From Desmonostoc muscorum LEGE 12446 (GTDB lineage: Bacteria; Cyanobacteriota; Cyanobacteriia; Cyanobacteriales; Nostocaceae), in contig NZ_JADEXS020000001.1 of the NCBI RefSeq assembly GCF_015207005.2, positions 682,001-746,000 on the forward strand: 64,000 nt of DNA, in the 5' to 3' direction. Of the stretch, positions 1-9,300 are shown one piece after another. The position numbers and the translations under genes are program-made. Position 1 is the first letter of the stretch; each line of letters begins with the position of its first letter. The notes under the pieces were generated by a model. That model was not told the origin of the DNA, did no database searches, and saw only the letters and a program-made list of their open reading frames with translations.

Positions 1-369
1 TTGTGCAGGGTTCTTCAGGGAGAAAGCGAGTTCAAGTCTTGAGGGTATAAGGTCTATCCTGCTGTTACTGACAAAAGTAACAACATTATGAATAGGTTTG
101 TGTGGCTCAATAATTTTGCTAAGTCCTGTAGGTGTACGTGTGTTCTGTTCAAAAATATCCCATGTAGTTGGCTTGCCATTATCAAGTATTGCCTTATACT
201 TACTCACGCCAAGTAAGTATTGACTTGCATTGAACTGTGGGTCAAGATCAACAACCAAAACTTTCTGTGACCAATGTCTGTATGCAGCAAAGTGCCAAGC
301 AAGATTAACAGTGAGGGTTGACTTGCCAACGCCACCCTTCATATTGATAATGGAAACTTTTTTAGCCAT
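1..369 (-). CDS. ParA/Soj-like ATPase, N-terminal part, cut by the left window edge
   Basis: Reading leftwards from an ATG at 367-369, the frame stays open to the window edge, giving 123 residues. It begins MAKKVSIINMKGGVGKST, the deviant Walker A motif of ParA/MinD ATPases, followed by an A'-type motif VLVVDLDPQFNASQYLLG. Such proteins bind ATP, dimerise on DNA and move plasmids, chromosomes or protein cargo. The C-terminal half and any partner gene lie outside the window, so its cargo cannot be inferred. It could be a plasmid-type ParA in an integrated element or an orphan chromosomal ParA. The family call is secure; the specific role is not. Confidence 0.88.
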   Translation of the reverse strand, partial: MAKKVSIINMKGGVGKSTLTVNLAWHFAAYRHWSQKVLVVDLDPQFNASQYLLGVSKYKAILDNGKPTTWDIFEQNTRTPTGLSKIIEPHKPIHNVVTFVSNSRIDLIPSRLELAFSLKNPAQ

Positions 370-483
370 GTATAATCCTTTTAAGGTTTAGAGGATGTAT
401 CGTTTTCTGATGCATCAAATCTGATTGTATATATAGAAATATAGGATTTGAGGTATCTGAAGCAATTGTCCTTGCCATCCTTT

Positions 484-1875
484 TCAAATCAATCCTTCCA
501 ACGCGTGTTGCAAATCATTCGTTACATCTGCAACAGCTTGCCTAGCACCCAAACGATTCTCTTTATATGCCGGGTAACGTTCAGAAATAGATATGGGTTC
601 ACCCACAGTTATTTTGACTTGTTCCTTCCCTAATTGTGGACGCTGGACAGCTTTACCGCCTTGAATTTTAGCAATCATTTTCCATAGAATTAGAGTTGTT
701 TCCGCAAATCTTTCTACTGTTGGTTTTTCTTTAATATAATTACCAGAAACAGCCACAAAACTTTCTACTAAACGCATGTGCCACATCCGCGCATTGGCTT
801 CTTCGGCAACGCGATCGCCTAAAGCTTTTTCCACAACAGATACTCCTTTAACATCCTTAAATTCTTCTCTAAATATATAATTCCAACCAGCTTGTTCTAC
901 TCGCCGACAGCGGTCACTCAAACTACCTTTTGACTGCAAATCAAAATACTGTTCTGAAATTAACAACGCTGCATTCAACAAAGCTTGTAAACGAACTGCT
1001 AACGCTTGATTTCTATCTGGAATTTGCTCATTGACAATCTTGGCATCTGGCAGTTTTTGATGATAGAAACGCGTGTAAAATACTTCCATCAGCGAAAGTA
1101 AATGTTCCGCCAAAGTTAATAACCGGGGATAAAGCGTTTCTACAGCAGCAACATTGCCTGGTTGTGGTGGATTCACAGGTAAACCACTAGCTGCTTCCAA
1201 TTCACTTAAAAGATTAGCGATCGCATCCCAAGGAGCATCAACATAACTATACTTAATCCCAACTGGTACAATTAAAACCTGTTGGTCACGTCCAGCTTTT
1301 TGCAAATCCTCAGCACACCAAAAGCCTAACTGGGCAATACCAGGTTCCAAGGGGCTGATAATCTCCGACAACCCATTGGTAGCACCTTCTGGCGCCGCAG
1401 CCATCGGAAAGTTTCCATTAGCAAACAAGTCACGCGCCGAACGTAACCCCGTCCAATCAGCCTTACCCCGCTGAATGGGAGTACCACCCAAACTAGACAT
1501 AATCCAGCCAATGTGAGAACCTGCCCATAGAGGAATGCCGCGATCGTAGATAAAATGAGCATGAATCGGAAGTTGTAGCGCTGTGCCTTGCGATCGTGCT
1601 ACCTTTGGCACGAGTTGAGACAGCAAGTAGCCCAAACCAAGTGGATCGTCGGTTTTAGGATGGCGAAAAGCCAGCATAAAACGGATCTTACCCTCCTGGA
1701 ACTGGTGATAGAGATCTACCAAAACTTCTACGTTGTCTGCTTCAATTTTGGTAATAGGTGTTTGCCAGTTTATCCAACTCGGTAACAACAGATGGACAAC
1801 TCGTAGAAATAAGGGGTTGAACGCTGGAGGAATAAATTCTAAAGGTGGCTGTGCTTGATAAATTACATTAGACAA
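484..1875 (-). CDS. 1-acyl-sn-glycerol-3-phosphate acyltransferase (PlsC-like)
   Basis: A 463-residue protein with PlsC/LPLAT-type motifs: AFRHPKTDDP near residue 70 fits the HX4D catalytic motif, and AAPEGATNG near residue 160 fits the EGT-type substrate-binding motif. The family transfers an acyl chain to lysophosphatidate or a related lysolipid at the membrane. At 463 residues it is much longer than a minimal PlsC (about 240); the C-terminal half is a mostly helical extension of unknown role, as in a set of long cyanobacterial homologues. It stands alone, divergent from proS, with heptamer-type repeats between them. The acyl acceptor cannot be decided from sequence. Confidence 0.8.
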   Translation of the reverse strand: MSNVIYQAQPPLEFIPPAFNPLFLRVVHLLLPSWINWQTPITKIEADNVEVLVDLYHQFQEGKIRFMLAFRHPKTDDPLGLGYLLSQLVPKVARSQGTALQLPIHAHFIYDRGIPLWAGSHIGWIMSSLGGTPIQRGKADWTGLRSARDLFANGNFPMAAAPEGATNGLSEIISPLEPGIAQLGFWCAEDLQKAGRDQQVLIVPVGIKYSYVDAPWDAIANLLSELEAASGLPVNPPQPGNVAAVETLYPRLLTLAEHLLSLMEVFYTRFYHQKLPDAKIVNEQIPDRNQALAVRLQALLNAALLISEQYFDLQSKGSLSDRCRRVEQAGWNYIFREEFKDVKGVSVVEKALGDRVAEEANARMWHMRLVESFVAVSGNYIKEKPTVERFAETTLILWKMIAKIQGGKAVQRPQLGKEQVKITVGEPISISERYPAYKENRLGARQAVADVTNDLQHALEGLI

Positions 1876-1917
1876 GGTTGTTTTCTCCTAAAGTGACTGG
1901 GGAGTGGGGATTGGGGA

Positions 1918-1973
1918 ATGGGGGAGATGAGGGAGATGAGGGAGATGAGGGAGATGAGGGAGATGAGGGAGTG
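1918..1973. repeat. Tandem repeat of a 9-bp unit (GGGAGATGA type)
   Basis: About five consecutive near-identical copies of GGGAGATGA lie between the acyltransferase and proS. They belong to the purine-rich short tandem repeats scattered through intergenic regions of this window and common in Nostocales. No coding or regulatory signal is evident within them. Confidence 0.85.
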
Positions 1974-1999
1974 AGAATAACTCCTAACTCCTAACTCTT

Positions 2000-2027
2000 G
2001 TAGAGACGCGATTAATCGCGTCTCTAC
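2000..2027. repeat. 28-bp perfect palindrome, GTAGAGACGCGATT family
   Basis: The 14-nt arm GTAGAGACGCGATT is followed at once by its reverse complement. Related but imperfect copies occur at 34161-34184 and 48053-48077, and a variant lies inside sufD at 41330-41357. It is a dispersed foldback repeat. Confidence 0.85.
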
Positions 2028-2125
2028 TCAGCACTCAGCACTCCCAATGCTCCTTTGTACTTTATCCTTGATAATTCATACTTTAGTTGACATAGAAATT
2101 AGCGATTCTGGAAAGGGAATAAACG

Positions 2126-4195
2126 ATGCGACTATCACAAATGTTATTCGTTACACTGCGGGATGATCCAGCTGATGCTGAAATTCCCAGCCATAAATTA
2201 TTACTCCGTGCGGGTTACATTCGTCGCATCGGTAGCGGTGTCTATGCTTATCTGCCGCTGATGTGGCGGGTACTGCAAAAGGTTTCCCAAATTGTGCGCG
2301 AAGAAATGAACGCTACAGGCGCCCAAGAATGTCTTTTACCGCAATTACAACCCGCTGATTTATGGAAGGAATCGGGACGTTGGGATACTTACACTAAAGC
2401 TGAAGGAATCATGTTTTCCCTAATCGATCGCCGCGATCAACAATTAGGATTAGGCCCAACTCATGAAGAAGTGATCACAGCGATCGCTCGTGATATGATT
2501 CGTTCCTATCGCCAGCTACCTCTGCACCTCTACCAAATTCAAACCAAATTCCGTGATGAAATTCGTCCCCGCTTTGGTTTGATGCGCGGACGGGAATTTA
2601 TCATGAAAGACGGCTACTCTTTCCACGTCGATGAAGCTAGCCTCAAAAAAACTTACGACGATATGTATCAAGCCTACAGCAATATGCTGCGGCGTTCTGG
2701 TTTAGCTTTTCGGGCAGTGGAAGCTGATTCTGGTGCGATTGGTGGTTCTGGTTCCACAGAATTTATGGTGTTGGCGGAAGCTGGCGAAGACGAAGTTCTC
2801 TACACTGAGGATGGTAAATACGCCGCTAACGTAGAAAAGGCTGTTTCTTTACCAATTGACGCGGAACCGTCACGGTTTACAACCTACGAGAAACGCGATA
2901 CACCTGGAACAGAGACCATTGAAACAGTCTCGAAATTCCTCAAATGTTCTCCCACCCAAGTGGTGAAAAACGTCCTTTACCAAACAGTTTATAACAATGG
3001 TGTGACGGTGTTGGTTTTGGTGAGCATCCGAGGCGACCAAGAAGTTAATGAGGTCAAGTTGCAAAATGAATTGACCAAATTAGCTTCTGACTATGGTGCT
3101 ACAACTATTATTAGTTTGAGCGTACCAAATTCTGAAGCGCAGCAAACATGGACAGCGAAATCTCTGCCTTTAGGCTACATTAGCCCAGATATTAGCGATG
3201 ACTATCTTCTTTCTTGTCCGCGCCTAAGTAGAGAAAAAATTCAACAGCTTACAGGCTTAGAATCTCAATTACTTGATGAGGTTTTGAATACCGATTTAGT
3301 GGGTGTTCAAAGACCAGACTATGATGTATTGAGTGTCGGCTTATCTATCCAGACAAAGCTTGAATCTTTTGGTAATATCAATCCAAAATCTACGTCTGCC
3401 AATGCCAAAATACTTCAGGCTAATAGCCTAATGAAGGCAAATCAGCAACTTCAGACATTTCAAAGACAGTATCCTTATCCTGAGTTCCTACGCTTGGTCG
3501 ATGAAACAGCCGTTAATTTAGAAAACTTTGTCACAGGTGCTAATGAAACTGGCTTTCACGTAGTCGGTGCTAACTGGGGTAAGCAATTTCAACTACCACA
3601 AGAAAAAAATAGAGTAGATGTGCGGAAAGCTAGACCAGGCGATCGCGCCAAGGACTACCCAGAACAATTACTACAAAGCGCCAGGGGAATTGAAGCAGGT
3701 CACATCTTCCAATTAGGCACTAAATATTCCCAAGCGATGGGAGCAACTTATACCAATGAACAGGGTGAAGAAAAGCCGCTATTTATGGGTTGTTTTGGTG
3801 TAGGCGTATCGCGTTTAGCACAGGCTGCCGTAGAGCAATCTTACGATAAAGATGGGATTATTTGGCCAGTAGCGATCGCACCTTATCACGCGATCGTCAC
3901 AATCCCCAACATTAATGATGCTCAACAAGTCGAAATCGCCGAAAAACTTTACACACAACTCAATCAAGCCGGAATTGAAACCTTACTCGATGACCGCGAT
4001 GAACGAGCTGGAGTGAAATTCAAAGATGCAGACTTGATAGGCATCCCATACAGAATTGTAACCGGGCGAGCCATCGCTAATGGCAAAGTCGAAGTTGTAG
4101 AAAGAGCGACTCGTAAATCTCAAGAAATCGCCATTGATGAAGTGACAACAACACTTAAACAGTGGGTTAATGAGGGAATAGGGAATAGGGAGTAG
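2126..4195 (+). CDS. proS: Prolyl-tRNA synthetase (long form with extra insertion)
   Basis: Class II synthetase that charges tRNA-Pro in the cytoplasm. Recognised by the N-terminal [20 protein letters not shown], the motif 2 region [21 protein letters not shown], the YbaK-like editing insertion around residues 225-360, and the C-terminal [14 protein letters not shown] and [16 protein letters not shown] segments. At 689 residues it is longer than the usual 570-610. The excess is a segment of about 93 residues (roughly 361-453, nt 3206-3487) between [15 protein letters not shown] and LRLVDETAV, which I expect to be adjacent in the family. The last residues (NEGIGNRE) run into a GGGAATA-type repeat that also supplies the stop codon. 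Confidence 0.95.
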   Translation: MRLSQMLFVTLRDDPADAEIPSHKLLLRAGYIRRIGSGVYAYLPLMWRVLQKVSQIVREEMNATGAQECLLPQLQPADLWKESGRWDTYTKAEGIMFSLIDRRDQQLGLGPTHEEVITAIARDMIRSYRQLPLHLYQIQTKFRDEIRPRFGLMRGREFIMKDGYSFHVDEASLKKTYDDMYQAYSNMLRRSGLAFRAVEADSGAIGGSGSTEFMVLAEAGEDEVLYTEDGKYAANVEKAVSLPIDAEPSRFTTYEKRDTPGTETIETVSKFLKCSPTQVVKNVLYQTVYNNGVTVLVLVSIRGDQEVNEVKLQNELTKLASDYGATTIISLSVPNSEAQQTWTAKSLPLGYISPDISDDYLLSCPRLSREKIQQLTGLESQLLDEVLNTDLVGVQRPDYDVLSVGLSIQTKLESFGNINPKSTSANAKILQANSLMKANQQLQTFQRQYPYPEFLRLVDETAVNLENFVTGANETGFHVVGANWGKQFQLPQEKNRVDVRKARPGDRAKDYPEQLLQSARGIEAGHIFQLGTKYSQAMGATYTNEQGEEKPLFMGCFGVGVSRLAQAAVEQSYDKDGIIWPVAIAPYHAIVTIPNINDAQQVEIAEKLYTQLNQAGIETLLDDRDERAGVKFKDADLIGIPYRIVTGRAIANGKVEVVERATRKSQEIAIDEVTTTLKQWVNEGIGNRE

Positions 4196-4535
4196 GGAAT
4201 AGGGCATTGGCCAAAAAGGGTATTGTGAGTGTGCGAGGAGTAGGAAGCTTTTTCATAATCTCTCCACACTTCCCCCTCTCCCTCATCCCCCTCATCTTCA
4301 TCATCTCCCCACTCCCCACTCCCCATTCCCCAAAATTTACATAATTGGACAGTGACGGACTAGAAGCGCAAACTCTAAAATTGAATTAGGGACTTGCAGG
4401 ATTAAAAATAATCGGATTTTGAAGCATCGAACCTCCTCTAAGTTGTAGGAAACTCTCCACTTATAAGTATCGTCTTTAACCAGGCTGCTCCTCACATAAC
4501 TACCATCTCAGCCCTCAGTCAGGAAGGTTTTGAAC
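4196..4535. other. Intergenic region with purine/pyrimidine tandem repeats
   Basis: The first 130 bases are GGGAATA and CTCCCCA type repeats continuing from the proS stop. The remainder is unique sequence that presumably carries the promoter of the GerMN gene; no convincing operator was seen. Confidence 0.5.
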
Positions 4536-5156
4536 ATGAAAGACCAACAAGGATCTAATCGTATTTCTTCAGGCATAATTGCAGCCGTCGCAGCAGCGGT
4601 TGTAGCGGTGGGTGGCGGCGTGGCTTGGTTAACTGCACAATCTAATAATGCTCCCACACCAACGAAACCCTCTCAAGGTATCGACCAGCCAGTGCAGCCA
4701 TCAACTAGGCAGCCAGCTAATGAGCAAACTGCTAACGTTTATTGGCTTAGACCAAACGATAAAAATATTGCTTTGGTTCCCCAGCCTGTAAGAGTCGCTA
4801 GAGCAACTGCTGTACGACCCAACCAAGTTTTAGAAACAGCTTTACAAAGCTTGTTAGCAGGACCAACAGAAGGAACAGATTCTACAACTATCCCCAAGGG
4901 AACCAAATTATTGGGGCTAAAAGCCGATAACGATGAAGTTCGCGTTAATTTATCTGAAGAGTTTACCAGCGGTGGCGGTAGCGCCTCAATGATCGGTCGT
5001 GTGGGACAAGTTGTTTATACTGCGACCACTTTAAATCCAAAAGCCAAAGTGTACATTGACGTGAACGGTAAACCTTTGGATGTTTTGGGCGGTGAGGGTG
5101 TAGAGTTACAACAACCGCTAACTCGTGAAAGCTTTGATAAAAACTATCCGCTTTAA
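4536..5156 (+). CDS. GerMN-domain protein, membrane anchored
   Basis: The ATG at 4536 is preferred over the TTG six bases upstream because AGGAAGG at 4521-4527 is well spaced only for the ATG. The 206-residue product has an N-terminal hydrophobic segment (IIAAVAAAVVAVGGGVAWLTA, an uncleaved anchor or signal), a proline-rich linker, then a GerMN/sporulation-type domain with VYWLRPNDKNIALVPQPVRV, ALQSLLAGPTEGTDSTTIP and VRVNLSEEFTSGGGSASM. GerMN domains occur in extracytoplasmic proteins, in other bacteria those of spore germination and cell-envelope complexes; in cyanobacteria the role is unknown. It converges on the ArsR gene across a repeat-rich spacer. Confidence 0.75.
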   Translation: MKDQQGSNRISSGIIAAVAAAVVAVGGGVAWLTAQSNNAPTPTKPSQGIDQPVQPSTRQPANEQTANVYWLRPNDKNIALVPQPVRVARATAVRPNQVLETALQSLLAGPTEGTDSTTIPKGTKLLGLKADNDEVRVNLSEEFTSGGGSASMIGRVGQVVYTATTLNPKAKVYIDVNGKPLDVLGGEGVELQQPLTRESFDKNYPL

Positions 5157-5241
5157 AAAAGTGAGGAGTGAGGAGTGAGGAGTTAGGAGTGAGGAGTTTT
5201 AACTCATAACTCATAACTCATAACTCATAACTTTCTTAGAC
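5157..5241. repeat. Short tandem repeats GTGAGGA and CATAACT types between convergent genes
   Basis: Two opposite repeat tracts (GTGAGGAGTGAGGAGT and several CATAACT units) fill the space between the convergent GerMN and ArsR genes. GAGTTTTAACTC at their junction can fold. They may serve as a transcription barrier for both genes, but this is inference. Confidence 0.6.
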
Positions 5242-5589
5242 TTACCGTTTGGTGTTCAAGACACGAAAATTACGGGCTTGCTGTTCTAACCTTGTGGCGA
5301 GGCGATCGCAAACCCGATTACACAACTCAAAAATCATTTGATCTTCTACTCTATAATAGGCGCAAGTTCCTTCACTGCGGCGGCTAAGGATTCCTGCTTG
5401 CCACATTACCTTCAGGTGTTTGGACACATTTGCCTGAGAAGTCTGTGTTGCCTCTACCAACTCTTGCACGCATTTTTCTTCATCCCGCAGTAAGTGTAGC
5501 AGCCGCAGGCGCATTGGCTCACTTAACAGGCCGAAGTATTCAGCTACTTGTTGCACCACTTCTGGTGGTAAAGGCAACGTTTGTTTCAT
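5242..5589 (-). CDS. ArsR/SmtB-family transcriptional regulator
   Basis: A 115-residue winged-helix repressor. SEPMRLRLLHLLRDEEKCVQEL is the N-terminal helical part, and ATQTSQANVSKHLKVMWQAG is the recognition helix region, followed by the wing LSRRSEGTCAYYRV. The ELCVCDL metal-binding motif of ArsR/SmtB sensors is absent. Cysteines are at 40, 76, 90 and 94. Cys40 in EEKCVQEL sits where thiol-based family members such as SqrR/BigR carry one reactive cysteine, so a redox or persulfide signal is possible; the equivalent of their second cysteine is not clear. No metal exporter or sulfur oxidase is adjacent, so the regulon is unknown. Confidence 0.88.
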   Translation of the reverse strand: MKQTLPLPPEVVQQVAEYFGLLSEPMRLRLLHLLRDEEKCVQELVEATQTSQANVSKHLKVMWQAGILSRRSEGTCAYYRVEDQMIFELCNRVCDRLATRLEQQARNFRVLNTKR

Positions 5590-5651
5590 CAGGATTAACC
5601 CGTAAGGATTGAAAGTTTTAACGACAACTCACTTCATATATAGATTAATAC

Positions 5652-6206
5652 TTAATCAGGGTTAATTCGCATCAAAGGTTGACCATATTCTACTGGATCG
5701 CCATTTTGCAGGAGAATTTCCATCACTTGCCCGGAGACTTCGGCTTCGATTTCATTCATCAGCTTCATGGCCTCAATGATACAGACTGTTTGACCCTTGC
5801 GGACGCGATCGCCCACTTCTACAAATGGTGCTTCACCCGGTGCAGGAGCGCGATAAAATGTTCCCACCATCGGAGAAGGCACTTCTACTAATCTCTGGTC
5901 AATGGTTGAGGGGGTATTTACTGACAACTGCAATTGTGTTCCAGTTGCAGCATTCTCAAACAGACGACCTGTTCCTACTTCTGTTACCTGACTTGTAGTC
6001 ACCTGGTTTGTAGTTAAACCAGATGATAAGCCCGAACCTACCACACCGCCTAAGGTCGCTTGACCTACCGACAACATATGATTGCTGATGCTCACAGCCT
6101 TACGTACTGTTAGTTCAAAGTCATCGCTTTTAAGCGTGACTTCTGCAATGTCAGTTTGTGCAATAGTGGCCAGTAGCTGGCGGATTTCATTAAAGTCCAA
6201 TGGCAC
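5652..6206 (-). CDS. accB: Biotin carboxyl carrier protein of acetyl-CoA carboxylase
   Basis: A 184-residue protein with the C-terminal biotinyl domain. [25 protein letters not shown] leads to the biotin attachment motif [12 protein letters not shown], where the lysine receives biotin. The N-terminal region ([20 protein letters not shown]) and variable linker match AccB. It carries the carboxyl group between biotin carboxylase and carboxyltransferase in the first step of fatty-acid synthesis. It lies about 110 bp downstream of efp on the same strand, an arrangement frequent in cyanobacteria, and is probably co-transcribed with it. Confidence 0.96.
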   Translation of the reverse strand: MPLDFNEIRQLLATIAQTDIAEVTLKSDDFELTVRKAVSISNHMLSVGQATLGGVVGSGLSSGLTTNQVTTSQVTEVGTGRLFENAATGTQLQLSVNTPSTIDQRLVEVPSPMVGTFYRAPAPGEAPFVEVGDRVRKGQTVCIIEAMKLMNEIEAEVSGQVMEILLQNGDPVEYGQPLMRINPD

Positions 6207-6314
6207 AGTTTTTATTACCTCGACCTATCCGTAAATTAGCATTTTTAAGTGTGGCAGGGATTTAATCCCTAAGTAGGGATTTAAATCGGGATTGTTTGAG
6301 ATCGAAATCCAAAC

Positions 6315-6872
6315 TTATTCCCTGCCTAAATATTTATCATCACGGGTATCAATTTTGATGCGTTCACCTTGGGAAATAAACAAGGGAACCATCACAGTTG
6401 CACCAGTTTCAAGAGTAGCTGGTTTAGTACCACCTGTTGCAGTGTCACCTTTTACACCGGGATCTGTTTGCACAACTTCTAGAACCACAGAGTTGGGCAG
6501 TTCCACTTCTAGAACTTGTTCACCCCAACGAATGACGTTAGCTTCCATACCTTCCTTGAGGTATTTTACGCGATCGCCAATTTGTGCTGCACTCAATCTG
6601 CCTTCTTCATAGGTTTCCATATCCATAAAGACAAACTCATCGCCTTCTTTATAGGTATGCTGCATCGTACTTTTTTCTAAAGTAGCTTGCGGTACTGTTT
6701 CCCCTGCCCGGAAGGTTTTTTCCACCACACTCCCATTCTGAACATTTTTCAGTTTGGTTCGTACAAAGGCAGAACCTTTCCCTGGCTTAACGTGGAGGAA
6801 TTCCACCACTCGCCATACAGATCCATCTAATACAATTGAGACACCAGGTCGAAAGTCGTTGCTGGAGATCAT
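6315..6872 (-). CDS. efp: Translation elongation factor P
   Basis: The start chosen is the ATG at 6872 ([17 protein letters not shown]), giving 185 residues, the family's usual length; the frame is open 16 residues further upstream but that stretch is not EF-P-like. The KOW-like N-terminal domain has the loop [17 protein letters not shown], where modified EF-Ps carry a modified lysine or arginine (lysine here, in PGKGS). The C-terminal OB domains include [15 protein letters not shown] and [13 protein letters not shown]. It relieves ribosome stalling at polyproline. accB follows on the same strand. Confidence 0.95.
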   Translation of the reverse strand: MISSNDFRPGVSIVLDGSVWRVVEFLHVKPGKGSAFVRTKLKNVQNGSVVEKTFRAGETVPQATLEKSTMQHTYKEGDEFVFMDMETYEEGRLSAAQIGDRVKYLKEGMEANVIRWGEQVLEVELPNSVVLEVVQTDPGVKGDTATGGTKPATLETGATVMVPLFISQGERIKIDTRDDKYLGRE

Positions 6873-7205
6873 GAAACTTTCAAATTTTGGAAGACAATCG
6901 GCATTTATTGTACCCTTCAAGCGGAGTAATTAGCTATTTAGTCATTGGGCATGGGGCATTGGGCATGGGGCATTGGAAGAGGCAGAGGGGCAGGGGGCGG
7001 GGGGCAGAGGGGAAGATTTTCTCCCCTGCTCCCTGCTCCCTGCCTCCCCTGCCTCCCCTGCTCCCCCTGCTCCCTCATCCCCACTCCCCACTCCCCCATT
7101 TTTTCACTCATAACTCAGCACTTAGCACTGGGCACTCCTACTGTGGGAAGATTATTGATGGGTTACGTCCAGTTAACAATATCAATGCTGCATTTGAGTT
7201 ATTCC
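6873..7205. repeat. Intergenic short tandem repeats between divergent efp and the cyclophilin gene
   Basis: GGGCATT/GGGCATG heptamers are followed by long purine-rich then pyrimidine-rich tracts (GGGGCAG, CTCCCTG, CCCACTC units) from about 6945 to 7110. The reading frame of the cyclophilin is open through this tract, but the low-complexity translation is not expected to be protein. Promoters for both divergent genes must lie in the short unique flanks. Confidence 0.75.
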
Positions 7206-8312
7206 ATGCTTAACTTATTAAAATCCTGGCTGAAGAACAGCCTAATGGCAATACTGCTGGTAACAATATTTTTAGGCATAACTACAGCTGGGTGGACTCC
7301 CTCTAGTAGCGCCGCGCTGCCAGCTGGCAACGCAATTACCGACGGTAATGCTTTGTTGCGGTATGCACTCCCGATAGATAACAAACCTGTGCGGCAACTA
7401 CAAGCCAGTTTAGAGGACATTTCTGCCCAACTGCGGGCAAATCGACGCTGGGGTGCTGTTTCCAAAGACATCAGCCAAGCATCCCGCATTCTCGATAAAC
7501 CCTCCCAAATCCTAGCAAGTGTTATCGAAGAACGCCAACCCCAAGCAGAAGCTTGGATTAACGAGTTGAAATCTGGCGTGGCTAACCTCCAAGAATTGGC
7601 AAACAGCAAAGATAAACAACAAATATTGCAACAGAGAACTAAACTGTTGAATCTCATCACTCAGCTAGAAGAGTCAATGGTGAAGGAATTTCCCTTTGAA
7701 GTTCCTGCTGAATATAGTAACCTGCCACAACTTAAAGGTCGTGCCACCGTGGAATTAAAAACCAACAAAGGCAACCTTACCCTTGTAGTGGATGGTTACA
7801 GCGCTCCTATTACCGCTGGTAATTTTGTAGATTTAGTGCAGAGAGGTTTTTATAATGGCTTAGAATTTAGCCGTTCTGAAGAATCTTACTTTCTGCAAAC
7901 TGGAGATCCCGTTGGAAAAGAAGTGGGTTTCATTGACCCAAGCACAGGCAAATACCGCTCCATTCCTTTAGAAGTCTTGGTTCAAGGTGACAAGGAGCCT
8001 ACCTATGGCATTACCCTAGAAGAAGCTGGTCGTTACATTGATATGCCAGTTCTGCCTTTTTCTGCTTTTGGCGCAGTAGTTATGGCTCGTCCCGAAAGTG
8101 AAGTGAATGGAGGTTCTTCGCAATTCTTCTTCTTTCTGTTTGAACCAGAACTTACTCCCGCCGGACGCAACTTATTGGATGGTCGTTATGCCGTTTTTGG
8201 CTATCTCACTGAAGGCAAAGAAGTTTTGGATAAACTCAAGGCAGGTGACAAAATTGAATCTGCAACAGTAGTTAAAGGCATAGAAAATCTGGTTGCAGCC
8301 CAAGCAGCGTAG
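7206..8312 (+). CDS. Thylakoid-lumen type cyclophilin (CYP38/TLP40-like peptidyl-prolyl isomerase)
   Basis: The ATG at 7206 is chosen (368 residues) because it opens a signal peptide, LLKSWLKNSLMAILLVTIFLGI, with the frame upstream consisting of repeat DNA; ATG at 7182 is an alternative. After the signal, residues about 40-160 form the helical, leucine-zipper-like region seen in plant CYP38 (LRYALPIDNKPVRQLQASLE, ISAQLRANRRWGAVSKDIS). The C-terminal cyclophilin domain follows (VELKTNKGNLTLVVDGYSAP, NFVDLVQRGFYNGLEFSR, GGSSQFFFFLFE). CYP38 assists photosystem II assembly in the lumen; the same role is inferred. Several isomerase active-site residues are non-canonical, as in CYP38. Confidence 0.85.
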   Translation: MLNLLKSWLKNSLMAILLVTIFLGITTAGWTPSSSAALPAGNAITDGNALLRYALPIDNKPVRQLQASLEDISAQLRANRRWGAVSKDISQASRILDKPSQILASVIEERQPQAEAWINELKSGVANLQELANSKDKQQILQQRTKLLNLITQLEESMVKEFPFEVPAEYSNLPQLKGRATVELKTNKGNLTLVVDGYSAPITAGNFVDLVQRGFYNGLEFSRSEESYFLQTGDPVGKEVGFIDPSTGKYRSIPLEVLVQGDKEPTYGITLEEAGRYIDMPVLPFSAFGAVVMARPESEVNGGSSQFFFFLFEPELTPAGRNLLDGRYAVFGYLTEGKEVLDKLKAGDKIESATVVKGIENLVAAQAA

Positions 8313-8440
8313 GAGAGATGAGGGAGTGGGGAGATGAGAGAGATGAGGGAGTGTGGGGAGAGAGGGGGGAAAGATTTCTTCCCCATCCTCCCACACCTCC
8401 CACACTTCCAATGCCCAATGCCCCATGCCCACTCCCCTAA
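8310..8440. repeat. Purine/pyrimidine tandem repeats
   Basis: GAGATGAGGGAGTGGG-type repeats, then CCCACACCTCCCACACTTCC and CCAATGCCCCATGCCC units, lie between the convergent cyclophilin and Uma2 genes. No gene is visible in them. Confidence 0.7.
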
Positions 8441-9009
8441 CTGAGATTCCCAGCGGTAAATATCCGATTAACTGCGATCGCCATTTCTGGAAAAGTCCGC
8501 GATACAATTTGCTGGTCGCCACTAAACACCGTCTCTTCGTAAAATCCTTCTTCCAGCCACAGCACTGAAATCTTTTCTTTTAGTGGGTCTACAATCCAAT
8601 ATTCTGGCACTTCAACCGCCGCATATTCAGATCGCTTATAACGATAGTCCCGCTTAATAGAATCTGGACTGACTACCTCTACAATTAGTAATGGTGGTGA
8701 CTCAAAGACTGCTGATGCATTGATCAATTCTCTTGCTTGCTCCTGCGTCACCACAGACAAGTCAGTTAACCTAGACTTATTTTTCCCAGTTCTCGTCCCA
8801 GTTTCCCGAAAAGTTAACCAAGGTAAACTCAAGCGCTGAATTTCTGCTATGAATGCGGTATCTAAAAAAGCGACAATCAAGAAATGTTGAATTGTAGGGG
8901 GATTAATTAATTCCAGCCTGCCATCTACTAGCTCGTAGTGAAAACCACTGCCATCATCATAAGTTAAGTACTCTTCAAATGTGAGCTTTGTTACCAGTGT
9001 AGAGACCAT
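8437..9009 (-). CDS. Uma2-family (DUF820) PD-(D/E)XK-like protein
   Basis: 190 residues with the Uma2/DUF820 pattern: TFEEYLTYDDGSGFHYELVDG at the start, LTDLSVVTQEQA in the middle, then LLIVEVVSPDSIKRDYRYKRSEYAAVEVPEYWIVDP. The E in IVEVVSP and the D/K-containing stretch after it correspond to the restriction-endonuclease-like fold's active site. These proteins are greatly amplified in cyanobacteria and their function is not established; nuclease activity is predicted from the fold only. It stands alone here. Three further relatives, one broken, occur at 36.3-38.1 kb. Confidence 0.85.
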   Translation of the reverse strand: MVSTLVTKLTFEEYLTYDDGSGFHYELVDGRLELINPPTIQHFLIVAFLDTAFIAEIQRLSLPWLTFRETGTRTGKNKSRLTDLSVVTQEQARELINASAVFESPPLLIVEVVSPDSIKRDYRYKRSEYAAVEVPEYWIVDPLKEKISVLWLEEGFYEETVFSGDQQIVSRTFPEMAIAVNRIFTAGNLS

Positions 9010-9045
9010 TCCAACATCCCCCTAGACGATAACTTTATCGTAACT

Positions 9046-9300
9046 TGGGGGAGTGGGGAGTAGGGAGTGGGGGAGATGAGGGAGTGAGGGAGTGAGGGAG
9101 CAGGGGAGAATTGGGGACAAGGTGACAAGAGTTAGAACTTGCAACAAGTCTTTCCCCTTGTTCCCAATTCTCCTTGTCCCCTTGTCCTCTTCCCCAGTCC
9201 CCAATCCCCAGTCCCCAGTCCCCTTGTCCTCTTCCCCAGTCCCCAATCCCCAGTCCCCAATCCCCAGTCCCCAATGACCAATGACTAATGACTAATGACT
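9046..9300. repeat. Tandem repeats (CCCCAGT, GTGAGGGA, TGACTAA types) running into thiL
   Basis: A purine-rich tract, a short unique stretch, CCCCAGTCCCCAATC-type repeats and finally ATGACTAATGACTAATGACT. The last repeat units overlap the thiL start codon at 9295, so the repeat provides the ATG. Confidence 0.8.

Noticed and set aside
3206..3487. An intein in proS
   Set aside because: The extra segment is only about 93 residues and lacks the N-terminal Cys/Ser splice block and the C-terminal HN motif.
6945..7205. A 455-residue version of the cyclophilin starting at 6945
   Set aside because: The first 87 residues would be encoded by purine/pyrimidine tandem repeats; the signal peptide begins at the ATG at 7206.
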